From UBA4479 sp963974935 (GTDB taxonomy: Bacteria > Pseudomonadota > Alphaproteobacteria > Rhodospirillales > Casp-alpha2), in assembly GCA_963974935.1 (NCBI GenBank), contig CAXBEV010000007.1, forward strand, positions 62,001 through 126,000: a DNA stretch of 64,000 nt, read 5' to 3'. The notes under the pieces were generated by a model, which ran no database searches, had not been told where the DNA came from, and was given only the letters and a program-made list of their open reading frames with translations. This document shows, one piece after another, positions 16,180-24,748 of this stretch. Positions within the stretch are counted from its first letter, which is position 1; each line of letters starts with the position of its first letter. Both the position numbers and the translations under genes were made by a program.

Positions 16180-16820
16180 ACGTACCGGTTACGACCGAGC
16201 AGCTGAAGGACATCGAAATCGGCGACATCGTCTATCTGAACGGTGTCGTCTACACCGCGCGTGAAGGCGTCTATAAACGCGTGCTTGAAGGCGGCGAAAG
16301 CCTCCCCGAAGGCTTGGCCGAAATTTCCAATGCGAACTTCCATTGTTCGCCGGCTGCGGCACGCCGCGCAGACGGCCACTTCGACATCGGTGCCATGACC
16401 GGCACTGCCTCGTTCCGGTTTTCCAAGTGGCTGGACCAGTGGTTCGATGTGTCGGGCGCCAAAATTATCATCGGCAAAGGCGGTATGACGTCCGAGGACT
16501 ACCGCAATTTCTTTGTGCCGCACGGCGCGATCTATCTGACCACAGTCGGCTACGGTACCGGCGCGTTGCTCGGGCGCGGCATTCGCGGCATTCGTGATGT
16601 GCATTGGTTTGATGAACTCGGCATTGCGCAGGCGATGTGGATGGTCGAGGTCGAAAACTTCGGGCCATTCATTGCCGAAAGCGACCTTGCCGGTAATTCC
16701 TTATTCGAGCGCGAGACCGCCAAGGTCAATAAGGGTCTGGCAAAGCTGTACGAAGGCACCCGCGCCCCGGCCCTGCACCGCTTCGGCGAAACCAACGACC
16801 GCAATGATGAGATGATTTAA
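16140..16820 (+). CDS. Fumarate hydratase class I, beta (C-terminal) subunit
   Basis: 226 residues. The swivelling beta domain of Fe-S hydro-lyases is shown by LKDIEIGDIVYLNGVVYTAR near the N-terminus, a HCSPAAAR segment, IIIGKGGMTSEDYRNFFVPH in the middle and VHWFDELGIAQAMWMVEVEN near the end. The start at 16140 lies inside the alpha gene, with GGGAGA 7-8 nt upstream, so translation is probably coupled. An in-frame start further upstream (15984) would only read the alpha gene in the wrong frame. Together with the alpha subunit it makes the active dehydratase. Confidence 0.87.
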   Translation: MGTGSGKLKKVSLNVPVTTEQLKDIEIGDIVYLNGVVYTAREGVYKRVLEGGESLPEGLAEISNANFHCSPAAARRADGHFDIGAMTGTASFRFSKWLDQWFDVSGAKIIIGKGGMTSEDYRNFFVPHGAIYLTTVGYGTGALLGRGIRGIRDVHWFDELGIAQAMWMVEVENFGPFIAESDLAGNSLFERETAKVNKGLAKLYEGTRAPALHRFGETNDRNDEMI

Positions 16821-16834
16821 CGCCTGGGCTTCGC

Positions 16835-17458
16835 TTAGTAATCCCGGCCCGGTCGCGCTTTATAGGTCGGTAAGCCGATACCGCGAATGATCGCGGCGGC
16901 CCGAAGCCCGAAACCAACGGCAAACCCTGCAATGCCGGCAAGGCCCGTAGGCACGCCGAATTCGGTCAGACCGATGTAGGTGGCAGCTGCCGCAGCGGCG
17001 CACGTTGCGTAAATTTCTTTGCGTAAAATCAACGGGGTCTCATTACAAATGACGTCGCGGAGCAGCCCGCCGAATGTCGCCGTCATCATCCCCATGACGA
17101 TAGCGACCAATGGTCCGGCGCCGTTCAAGGTCGCAAGCTCAGCACCGATCACGCCGTAAAGCGCGATTCCGAGCCCATCTGCCCACAACAAAATCGTAAA
17201 ACGACGCTGAAATAAATGCGCCGTAAAAAATACGGTCACCGCAACGACCAAGCAAATGACGACCGGCAACGGCTCACCGATCCAAAATACCGGACGGCCC
17301 AATAAAAGGTCCCGCAGCGTGCCGCCGCCGACCCCGGTCAAACTCGCCATCAGGCCAAACCCGATTAGGTCCATTTCCTTGCGGCTCGCCACCAGCGCAC
17401 CGGAAATCGCAAACACCACAACCCCCATCAGATCGAGGGTAAACATGAAGGCATACAT
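16835..17458 (-). CDS. TRIC-type (UPF0126/YadS) cation channel protein
   Basis: 207 residues, seven hydrophobic segments, two homologous halves each with a conserved glycine motif (GVGGGTLRDLLLGRP near residue 40 and ATFGGLLRDVICNE near residue 126). This is the prokaryotic TRIC architecture: a homotrimeric inner-membrane monovalent cation channel. No partner gene is visible. It follows the flavin oxidoreductase by 9 nt on the same strand and may be its operon mate; the functional link is unclear. Confidence 0.87.
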   Translation of the reverse strand: MYAFMFTLDLMGVVVFAISGALVASRKEMDLIGFGLMASLTGVGGGTLRDLLLGRPVFWIGEPLPVVICLVVAVTVFFTAHLFQRRFTILLWADGLGIALYGVIGAELATLNGAGPLVAIVMGMMTATFGGLLRDVICNETPLILRKEIYATCAAAAAATYIGLTEFGVPTGLAGIAGFAVGFGLRAAAIIRGIGLPTYKARPGRDY

Positions 17459-17467
17459 TCGGACGTC

Positions 17468-19507
17468 CTATACAGACATGCACAGCCTGAGCGCGTCATA
17501 GATGGCGGCGTGCACGTTGCGGCTGGCGACCGCATCACCGATGCGGAACAATTGAAAGGCGCCGTCCGGGTTGGACGACAGGGTCTGCGACTGCCCGTCC
17601 CGAAGTGCGCCGAGATCAAGCGCGCCGAGATTACGGCTTTCCGGCTTCAGGTCAAAATAAACATCATCCAACGGCAAAGTGCCATGTTCGATCACCACCT
17701 GATCGACGATGCGCTGTTCGGTACGGTCCGAATAATCCGAGCCGATGCTGGCACGCAGTATATTGCCGTCCCGCTCAACCCCCATCAATCGCTTATTGAT
17801 CGTCAATTGCACACCGAATTGATCGAAACACTCGGCATATTTGGCGTGATTGAGCCCGCCGATGTCGGCGGCAAAGAACCGTTCCGGTGTGATAATTTCA
17901 AGGGTTGAGCCAACTTGCGCGATCATCTCGGCAGCGGCCAAGCCCGGATGGGCGGCGTTGTCGTCAAACAGAAGAACCCGTTCAGCCGGCTTCACATCGC
18001 CGGATAGAATATCCCACGTCGAGACCGCATGCTGACTGCCGGGTACGATATTAATATTGGGTAAGCCGCCGGTGGCGATGATCACCACATCGGGATTCAG
18101 TGCCTTCACCCCATCCGCATCGGCGAAAGTATTAAAGAGGAACGTTACATCGGCTTTCTCACACTGCTGTAGCCGCCAATCGATGATACCGATCAACTCG
18201 GCACGGCGCGGCACACGGACCGCAAGCCGCAACTGCCCGCCAGCTTTGCCGGCCGCTTCCAAGACCGTCACGCCGTGCCCTCGGGCCGCCAAAACTCGTG
18301 CCGCCTCAAGCCCCGCAGGTCCGGCGCCGACAACGACGCACTTTAGCGCAGGCCCGTTTGCCACCGGCACCACGTGCGGGATCGTCGCCTCACGCCCGGT
18401 GGCAGGGTTGTGGATGCAAAGTGCCTCGTGGCCTTCATAGATGCGATCCAGGCAGTATGTTGCGCCGACACAGGGGCGGATATCGTCTTCTCTCCCCTCG
18501 GCGATCTTGCGCCCAATATGCGGGTCCGCCATGTGTGCCCGCGTCATCCCGACCAGATCGAGTTTACCTTCAGCAATGGCATGACGCGCGGTGGCGACGT
18601 CGTTAATCCGCGCCGCGTGAAACACCGGGAACTTAGTTTCCGCCCGGACCTCGCCACAAAAATCCAGGTGTGGTGCGGATCGCATGCCACCGATGGGGAT
18701 AACGTCGACCAACGCCGCATCACTGTCGATGTGACCACGGATCAAGTTCAGGAAATCGATCTGCCCGGCCCCCACCAAACGTTTCGCGATCTCAACACCC
18801 TCCTCACGGTTGAAACCCAGCGCCCAGTCTTCGTCGGCAGACATCCGCACGCCGACGATGAAGTCTGGCCCGACCCGCGCGCGGATTGCATCTAACACCA
18901 AATGCGTGAAGCGCAGCCGATTATCCAAGCTGCCACCCCATTCATCGTTTCGATGATTGGTGGCAGGCGACCAAAACTGGTCCATCAGATGGCCATAAGC
19001 CTCAAGCTCAATGCCGTCCATGCCGCCGGCCTGCATACGCTCCGCCGTGTCGGCATAGTCTTTAACGATCCGCGCGATATCCCAGTCTTCAATTTCTTTG
19101 GGGAATGCGCGGTGTGCGGCTTCTCGGACTGAGCTTGGTGCGAGCACGGGCAACCAGTCTGAATGGTTCCAGTTGGTGCGCCGCCCCAAGTGCGTGATCT
19201 GCATCATCACGGCTGCGCCATATTCATGGCAGGCGTCGGTCAACTCACGCAGCCAGGGCACGATCTCGTCTTTGTAGGCATGCAGGTTGCCGAACGCGGG
19301 CGGGCTGTCGCTGGACACCACGGCGGAACCTGCCGTCATGGTCAGGCCGATGCCCCCTTTGGCCTTTTCCGCATGATACAAGCGGTAGCGTTCGGTCGGC
19401 ATGCCGGCGTCCGAATACGCCGGCTCGTGCGCCGTCGACATCAGACGGTTTTTCAACGTCAGATGCTTCAGCTGATACGGCTGCAACAGTGGGTCGTTCG
19501 CGGACAT
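17468..19507 (-). CDS. TMADH/StcD-like flavin oxidoreductase, one cluster Cys replaced
   Basis: 679 residues. An N-terminal OYE-like FMN barrel (LKHLTLKNRLMSTAHEPAYS; MQITHLGRR; GIELEAYGHLMDQFWSPATN; HRNDEWGGSLDNRLRF) is joined to a [4Fe-4S] linker and a C-terminal FAD/NAD domain (VVVGAGPAGLEAARVLAARG at 391-410). This is the architecture of trimethylamine dehydrogenase, dienoyl-CoA reductase and N-methylproline (stachydrine) demethylase. In the cluster motif the cysteines are at 346, 352 and 364; the residue matching the second cysteine of TMADH-type proteins is Ala349 (CVGATYC). The best-fitting known relatives are the StcD-type demethylases, but the substrate is inference. It is the last-but-one gene of a run tcuA-tcuB-this-TRIC. 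Confidence 0.85.
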   Translation of the reverse strand: MSANDPLLQPYQLKHLTLKNRLMSTAHEPAYSDAGMPTERYRLYHAEKAKGGIGLTMTAGSAVVSSDSPPAFGNLHAYKDEIVPWLRELTDACHEYGAAVMMQITHLGRRTNWNHSDWLPVLAPSSVREAAHRAFPKEIEDWDIARIVKDYADTAERMQAGGMDGIELEAYGHLMDQFWSPATNHRNDEWGGSLDNRLRFTHLVLDAIRARVGPDFIVGVRMSADEDWALGFNREEGVEIAKRLVGAGQIDFLNLIRGHIDSDAALVDVIPIGGMRSAPHLDFCGEVRAETKFPVFHAARINDVATARHAIAEGKLDLVGMTRAHMADPHIGRKIAEGREDDIRPCVGATYCLDRIYEGHEALCIHNPATGREATIPHVVPVANGPALKCVVVGAGPAGLEAARVLAARGHGVTVLEAAGKAGGQLRLAVRVPRRAELIGIIDWRLQQCEKADVTFLFNTFADADGVKALNPDVVIIATGGLPNINIVPGSQHAVSTWDILSGDVKPAERVLLFDDNAAHPGLAAAEMIAQVGSTLEIITPERFFAADIGGLNHAKYAECFDQFGVQLTINKRLMGVERDGNILRASIGSDYSDRTEQRIVDQVVIEHGTLPLDDVYFDLKPESRNLGALDLGALRDGQSQTLSSNPDGAFQLFRIGDAVASRNVHAAIYDALRLCMSV

Positions 19508-19516
19508 AGCCCGAAT

Positions 19517-20614
19517 CTAACTGGGCTTTCGCTCGTGTGCAAAGCGGATCAGCGACGCCATTCGGTATACCGCGTGCGCCATCTTGCCATAGGGGAACGT
19601 CACGAACAGCGCCAAGACGATGCCGAGGTGAATGATCAGCAGCGGCCCCATCAGCGATGTTTCGCGCAGCACCAACAACGCCAAGCCGGTCACGCCGGTT
19701 AGAATCAGCATCCACAAGAACGCGAGGTCCATACCCGTCCGCTTGGTATCACGTGGCTCGGGATCGGCGTTCTTCTTGATCATCAGCAGCCCAATCGGGC
19801 CGATGACGATACCGATACCACCGAGCGTCCCTAAAACCACAGGGATCGACAGATAATCATAGGGCGCTTCCCAGCCGAACGCATAGTGGTACAGCGTCGC
19901 AACACTGGTCGCCGCAAAGCACAGCAAAAAGCCCCACATGGTGAGCTGATGCGCATAGCGCCGCCCCATGGAATAGTTGTCGTCGGGGTAATTGCAGCCG
20001 TGTCCGCCCCCGGCCATATACTTCATCTGACCGACATCTTTTAACGCCTGCCAAACCGCGCTTGGGCTGAACAGCTCGGACGGCTTGGCACCGATGTCGC
20101 GCCAGAATTTCAGCGCACCGATGATGAACGCGATAATCGCCAACGCAAACGGCGCACTTGCCAGATACACAATCACGTTGTGCGGGATCACTTGATAGAA
20201 CGCACCGGCACCGGTGTGCACTGCGGTCACAGTGTCGACACCTTGCACCATCAACGTGCCAACGCCGAGCAGCATGGTGACCACCAGCGTAATCAGCGCC
20301 ACCCACTTCGCATTGCCTTCGAGCAGGCCTTTAAACACACCCGGCCATGCATAGTCGCGATAAGTCTCGGCCCGCAACTCGGCAAAGGTCTTCGGCACGT
20401 TCACGGCAAATTCGTGGGGTGGTGCGTATTGGCAGGCATAAAAGCAGCCCTGGCAGCCATGGCACAGATTGGCCAAGTACGTAACGTCACCATCGCCGAA
20501 CAGTAACCGCTTGGTCATCGCCGGAAACACGGCGCAATAGCCTTCGCAGTATCTACACGAGTTGCAGATCTGCATGATGCGCTTAGCTTCTTCGAGGGTC
20601 TCAGTTGCGGGCAT
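19517..20614 (-). CDS. tcuB: TcuB-like iron-sulfur/heme membrane electron-transfer protein
   Basis: 365 residues from the ATG at 20614. The N-terminal part has two ferredoxin-like motifs, CNSCRYCEGYCAVFP and CHGCQGCFYACQYAPP, and the C-terminal part has six or so membrane helices with conserved histidines, as in TcuB/CitB. In Salmonella TcuB reoxidises the FADH2 of TcuA and passes electrons to the membrane quinone pool. The gene overlaps the tcuA stop region by 14 nt, and its own stop is 9 nt before the flavin oxidoreductase gene, so all three are co-transcribed. The call is firm; whether the pathway acts on tricarballylate or a related acid is not proven. Confidence 0.88.
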   Translation of the reverse strand: MPATETLEEAKRIMQICNSCRYCEGYCAVFPAMTKRLLFGDGDVTYLANLCHGCQGCFYACQYAPPHEFAVNVPKTFAELRAETYRDYAWPGVFKGLLEGNAKWVALITLVVTMLLGVGTLMVQGVDTVTAVHTGAGAFYQVIPHNVIVYLASAPFALAIIAFIIGALKFWRDIGAKPSELFSPSAVWQALKDVGQMKYMAGGGHGCNYPDDNYSMGRRYAHQLTMWGFLLCFAATSVATLYHYAFGWEAPYDYLSIPVVLGTLGGIGIVIGPIGLLMIKKNADPEPRDTKRTGMDLAFLWMLILTGVTGLALLVLRETSLMGPLLIIHLGIVLALFVTFPYGKMAHAVYRMASLIRFAHERKPS

Positions 20615-22004
20615 GACGCGCAGCCTCCTCACCAGCGATACGACCGAACACGGTGCCGATGGCCATACCTGTGCCGCCCGCATAGCCTTGGCCCAAAATG
20701 TTACCGGCCATAATCTCACCCGCCGCCCAGATATTCGTCGCCAGTTTATCGTCTTTCATGATCACTTGCGCGCGTTTGTTCACCTCGACCCCCAGGTACG
20801 TAAAGGTAATGCCCATTTTGACCGGATATCCGTAGTACGGCGGCGTATCGATCTTGCGCGCCCAGTTGGTTTTTGCAGGCTCAAGACCTTTGGTGGTGCA
20901 GCCGTCGGGCTCGGTCGGGTTAAATTCACCGGGCTGCACAGCCGCGTTATAGTCGGCAATGGTCTTCTCCATTTCCGCCGCATCTACGCCCAATTGCGCG
21001 GCCAAGTCTGCCAGCGTATCGGCTTTGATCGCCGAATAGACCGTCGGCATAAACAAGCCGACGGATTTCTGATCGATGATGGCGTAGGCCACCTGATCCG
21101 GCTGCTTGGCGACAAGCCGCCCCCAAATCGCATAACGCTTGGGCCAGATATCCTCACCCTCGTCATAGAATCGCTGGCCCAACTTGTTGACGACGACCGA
21201 GAAAATCACGCAATCGACCCGGGTCGCGATGCCGCCGTCAAACTTCGGCGCGCGGCCATCAATCGCGACCGCATGGCACTGATCGACGGCGCCGATAGGC
21301 TTGGCGCCGTTATCGAGCATGGAGCGCAACACCTTTCCGGTGTTCATCGGCGAGCCGCGAACCAAGAAGTTATCGGCAATCTCGCCCCAGCCTTCCTTGA
21401 GCCATTCGATGTTGGCCTCAAAGCCGCCGGATGCCAGCACCACGGTGCGTGCCTCGACTCGGTGTAGTTCACCGGCATGGCGCACCATGGCGGCTTCAAA
21501 TCTACCGTCGGCGACCTCAAGGGTTTCGACCTCGGCTTCGAAGACGATATCGATGCCAAGTTTTTCGCAGGCTTTAAAGTAGCTGTTCATCATCGCTTTA
21601 CCGCCACCCAGAAAAAACGCGTTGGTCCGCGCCAGACCCAGCGTGCCGGATAGCGGCGGCTGAAACTTGATTCCTTGATCCAGCATCCAATCGACCGCAT
21701 CTTCGCAGGCATCAATCATAAAGCGCGCAAGCTCTTCGTTGGTGTTGCCGTCGGTGACGCGCATCAAATCGGCCATGTATTCATCGGCTTCATAGCCGCC
21801 GGTGACGAAATCGGTGGCGGCTTTGTGGGTGTAGCGGATGTTGCGCACATGGCGGCTATTACCGCCGCGAAGGTCCTTATTGGCGCTTTCAATCATCAAA
21901 ACGCTGGCACCCATGCGGCGCGCGGTTAGGGCAGCAGACATCGCAGCGTTGCCGGCCCCCAAAATGAGAACATCATGAGATCGTGTAAATGCTTCGGGAG
22001 ACAC
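20601..22004 (-). CDS. tcuA: TcuA-like FAD-dependent tricarballylate dehydrogenase
   Basis: 467 residues if the GTG at 22004 is the start, which is the usual TcuA length. GGAG lies 7 nt upstream. The N-terminal FAD motif is HDVLILGAGNAAMSAALTAR, and the C-terminal half carries the fumarate-reductase/succinate-dehydrogenase-flavoprotein signature GEIMAGNILGQGYAGGTGMA. TcuA oxidises tricarballylate to cis-aconitate. Homologues also oxidise other dicarboxylates, so the substrate is an assumption based on the pairing with tcuB. It is divergent from the class II aldolase gene. Confidence 0.88.
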   Translation of the reverse strand: MSPEAFTRSHDVLILGAGNAAMSAALTARRMGASVLMIESANKDLRGGNSRHVRNIRYTHKAATDFVTGGYEADEYMADLMRVTDGNTNEELARFMIDACEDAVDWMLDQGIKFQPPLSGTLGLARTNAFFLGGGKAMMNSYFKACEKLGIDIVFEAEVETLEVADGRFEAAMVRHAGELHRVEARTVVLASGGFEANIEWLKEGWGEIADNFLVRGSPMNTGKVLRSMLDNGAKPIGAVDQCHAVAIDGRAPKFDGGIATRVDCVIFSVVVNKLGQRFYDEGEDIWPKRYAIWGRLVAKQPDQVAYAIIDQKSVGLFMPTVYSAIKADTLADLAAQLGVDAAEMEKTIADYNAAVQPGEFNPTEPDGCTTKGLEPAKTNWARKIDTPPYYGYPVKMGITFTYLGVEVNKRAQVIMKDDKLATNIWAAGEIMAGNILGQGYAGGTGMAIGTVFGRIAGEEAARHARN

Positions 22005-22107
22005 TGAAAAACTCCGTTTGAAGGACCCGGCAGAACGCGCGAAGATGATCGACAGATTAACCTGCGATAGCATGAGCATCAAACCGAATGACGGACGGAG
22101 CGCCAAA

Positions 22108-22881
22108 ATGAACAACGTGACGCACCTTAACCCCAATGTGACGGAAGCCGAATGGCAAATGCGCAAGGACCTAGCGGCCTGTTTCCGCTTGGTTGATCTG
22201 TACGGCTGGTCGGACCTGTTGGCCACGCACATATCGGCGCGCGTACCAAATGCGGATGATCAATTCCTCATCAACCCGTTCGGCATGATGTATGACGAGA
22301 TGACCGCATCCTCGCTGGTTAAAGTCGACGAGGACGGCAACGAAAAGACGGACTCCGAATTCGGCATCAATCCTGCTGGTTTCGTGATCCATTCGGCGGT
22401 GCACATGGCCAGACCCGAAGTTGCCTGCGTCATTCACACCCACACCAAAGCCGGTGTCGGTGTTGCAACCCAAGAACAAGGTCTGCTGCCGATCACCCAA
22501 CAATCTTTGGCGGTGATCGCGCACGCCGGCTATCACGATTACGAAGGCATCGCCTTTGATTTATCGGAGCGCGAGCGCCTGGCCAAAGACCTTGGCGACA
22601 ACAAAGTCCTACTGCTGCGCAACCACGGTCTTTTGACGGTCGGCAATACGGTCGCTGAAGCGTTCATGTGGATGTACCGGGCCGAGCGCGCATGCCGCTA
22701 CCAGCTTGCCTTCCAACAAGCGGGCGCCAAGGCGACGGAAATTTCCCAGGAAATGCAGGACGTCACGATTGAGCGTAACCGCAAGGCCAACTCGAAAGAC
22801 GGCTATCGCCCGATCGGCGTCAAAGAATGGCCGGCATTGTTGCGCAAGCTAGATCGGGAAAATCCCGGCTACGACCACTAA
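22108..22881 (+). CDS. Class II aldolase/adducin-family protein
   Basis: 257 residues from the ATG at 22108 (GGAG 9 nt upstream). The zinc-binding histidines of the class II aldolase fold are present: HTHTKAG near residue 110 and the LRNHGLLTVG segment near residue 174. Residue order (SARVPNADDQFLINPFGMMY, then VIHSAVHMARPEVACVIHTH) matches the L-fuculose-phosphate aldolase/adducin family, but many such bacterial members are decarboxylases or are uncharacterised. It stands alone on the plus strand between tcuA and a REP-like hairpin. Confidence 0.85.
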   Translation: MNNVTHLNPNVTEAEWQMRKDLAACFRLVDLYGWSDLLATHISARVPNADDQFLINPFGMMYDEMTASSLVKVDEDGNEKTDSEFGINPAGFVIHSAVHMARPEVACVIHTHTKAGVGVATQEQGLLPITQQSLAVIAHAGYHDYEGIAFDLSERERLAKDLGDNKVLLLRNHGLLTVGNTVAEAFMWMYRAERACRYQLAFQQAGAKATEISQEMQDVTIERNRKANSKDGYRPIGVKEWPALLRKLDRENPGYDH

Positions 22882-22895
22882 TCTTTTTGGACGTG

Positions 22896-22928
22896 CTTCG
22901 AGACGGGCGCCTCGCGCCCGTCTCGAAG
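22896..22928. repeat. REP-like perfect hairpin
   Basis: CTTCGAGACGGGCG at 22896-22909 pairs perfectly with CGCCCGTCTCGAAG at 22915-22928 (15-bp stem if the inner C-G pair is counted). It lies between the convergent aldolase and CMD genes and shares the CTTCGAGA arm with the inverted repeat at 32877-32969. It may also work as a bidirectional terminator, though no T-tract follows on the plus strand. Confidence 0.7.
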
Positions 22929-22933
22929 GATGG

Positions 22934-23515
22934 TTAATCCGGAAACGGCAACTCGGCCCCTGACGGCAAGCCGACCTCGAACGCGTTCAAGATGTGCGAA
23001 ACAGTGGCGTAATAGCCTGCCAGAAACACCAGCTCGACCACACCTCGTTCGCCCAATAAGTCGAGTGCGTCTTGATACAGCGCGTCGTCGACCCGCTTTT
23101 TGGTGTGCAGGTCATAGACGAATCGATACACCGTCGCGTGGTCTGGGTCTTCGGGAACGACTTCGGCCATAATCTGATCGATTACCGTGTCCGAAAGGCC
23201 TTCTTTGCGGGCTATTTTGGCGTGCGCATACCATTCAAAGTTGGCGTGAAAGTGGCGGCCCACAACTAAGATCGCAAGCTCGCGCAACGGCCCGGGAATA
23301 AGCGATTCGTAGCGGAGCGAGCCGCCTAAACGCTGTATTAGGTCGCCAAGCTCGGGTGCCCGCAGCATGGCGTTAAAAGGGCCCCGTAGCGCGCCTTCTT
23401 CGTTCAAAAATTCGGCCGGGTCACCCTTTGCGCGCGGCCCGCCGGTGATGCCTTCAAAGACGCGGCGCTGGGCCTCATCCATGGCATCAGGCGGGATCGG
23501 TCCGAGCCGGCTCAT
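22934..23515 (-). CDS. Carboxymuconolactone decarboxylase/AhpD-like protein
   Basis: 193 residues. The helical AhpD-like fold is shown by IPGPLRELAILVVGRHFHAN, WYAHAKIARKEGLSDTVIDQ and LLGERGVVELVFLAGYYATV. The Cys-x-x-Cys of true AhpD peroxidases is absent, so a carboxymuconolactone-decarboxylase-like role or an unknown one is more likely. Its ATG overlaps the stop of the upstream OYE-like gene by 4 nt, so the two form one operon. Substrate unknown. Confidence 0.8.
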   Translation of the reverse strand: MSRLGPIPPDAMDEAQRRVFEGITGGPRAKGDPAEFLNEEGALRGPFNAMLRAPELGDLIQRLGGSLRYESLIPGPLRELAILVVGRHFHANFEWYAHAKIARKEGLSDTVIDQIMAEVVPEDPDHATVYRFVYDLHTKKRVDDALYQDALDLLGERGVVELVFLAGYYATVSHILNAFEVGLPSGAELPFPD

Positions 23516-24654
23516 GACTTACCTGCCGCAGCGGCCACACGCTCAGGCGGCGGTGGGTTGCCCGGCACCGGCTCACCCGCCAGGGCCGGGTGACAACGCT
23601 GATATTGCGGCGGAAACGCCGCCTTTGCGCGTAATGCCTCGGCCGCATGCCATGGCCAGCGCGGGTCGTACAGCATGCCGCGTGCCAAGCACACCATATC
23701 GGCTTGGCCGGTGCGGATGATGTGTTCGGCCTGCAGCGGATCGGTAATCTTGCCGACCGCCATCGTCGTCAAACCGGTCTCCCGACGAATGTCCGCCGCA
23801 AAGCCGCTTTGATAGCCGGGACCGACCGGGATTTTCTGTTCCGGAGAATTGCCGCCGGATGATACATCAATGTAATCGCAGCCTCGGGCCTTGAGCACAT
23901 GGGCAAACGCGATGCTTTGTTCCAGATCCCAGCCGCCATCGACCCAATCGGTCGCCGAAATGCGCATGCCGAGCGGGCGTTCATCCGGCCAAACGGCACG
24001 CACCGCATCAAAGATTTCCAAAGGATAGCGCATCCGCCCTTCGAGCGAGCCACCATAAGAATCGTTCCGCCGGTTCGAGATCGGTGAAAGGAATTGATGC
24101 AGCAAATATCCATGTGCACCATGCAATTCGATACACTTGAAGCCGAGACGCGCCGAGCGGATGGTCGCCTGCACGAAGCTTTGCTTTACGCGATCAAGGA
24201 CTTCATCGCTCATGGCTTCTGGCGTATGCCAGCCGTCCGCATAGGGTTCTGCCGACGGTCCCACGGTCTGCCAGGCGCCGTTGTCGGCGCTCAGCGGTGC
24301 GCCACCCTGCCATGGCACGTTGACCGAGGCCTTACGACCTGCGTGTGCCAACTGAATGCCGACCGGCACGTTGCCGTAACCGTTACAGAAATCGAGCACA
24401 CGCTTGAGGGCAGCTTCATTTTCATCCGACCACAAACCGACGCAACCCGGCGTGATCCGGCCTTCCGGCTCGGTGCCGGTGGCTTCGACGAACAACAGGC
24501 CGGCGCCGGAGACCGCGTACTGGCCCAGGTGCATGATATGCCAATCGCCCACCGTGCCGTCTTCAGCTGAATACTGGCACATAGGTGAGACGATGATACG
24601 GTTTGGAAGTTCTAACTCGCGCAACCGTATCGGCGTAAATAGTTCACTGCTCAA
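23512..24654 (-). CDS. Old-yellow-enzyme-like NADH:flavin oxidoreductase (YqjM type)
   Basis: 380 residues from a TTG at 24654 with GGGGGA 7 nt upstream. A TTG 30 nt further out (24684) has no ribosome site. The barrel reads LFTPIRLRELELPNRIIVSP, MCQYSAEDG, HGAHGYLLHQFLSPISNRRN and MVCLARGMLYDPRWPWHAAE, matching the YqjM/xenobiotic reductase branch with Cys at the MCQYSA position near FMN. These enzymes reduce activated double bonds with NAD(P)H. It ends inside the start of the CMD gene (ATGA overlap). Confidence 0.85.
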   Translation of the reverse strand: MSSELFTPIRLRELELPNRIIVSPMCQYSAEDGTVGDWHIMHLGQYAVSGAGLLFVEATGTEPEGRITPGCVGLWSDENEAALKRVLDFCNGYGNVPVGIQLAHAGRKASVNVPWQGGAPLSADNGAWQTVGPSAEPYADGWHTPEAMSDEVLDRVKQSFVQATIRSARLGFKCIELHGAHGYLLHQFLSPISNRRNDSYGGSLEGRMRYPLEIFDAVRAVWPDERPLGMRISATDWVDGGWDLEQSIAFAHVLKARGCDYIDVSSGGNSPEQKIPVGPGYQSGFAADIRRETGLTTMAVGKITDPLQAEHIIRTGQADMVCLARGMLYDPRWPWHAAEALRAKAAFPPQYQRCHPALAGEPVPGNPPPPERVAAAAGKS

Positions 24655-24748
24655 TGGAAATCCCCCGGGAAAAAAGACGTTCAACCGCCGCCCTGTGACT
24701 GGACGACGATGGTGTTAAGCATCAATATATCCGGGTCAGATCAATTGG

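Noticed and set aside
20562..21467. A 301-residue plus-strand frame across tcuB and tcuA
   Set aside because: The protein is Arg/His-rich without domains and is antisense to two clear genes.
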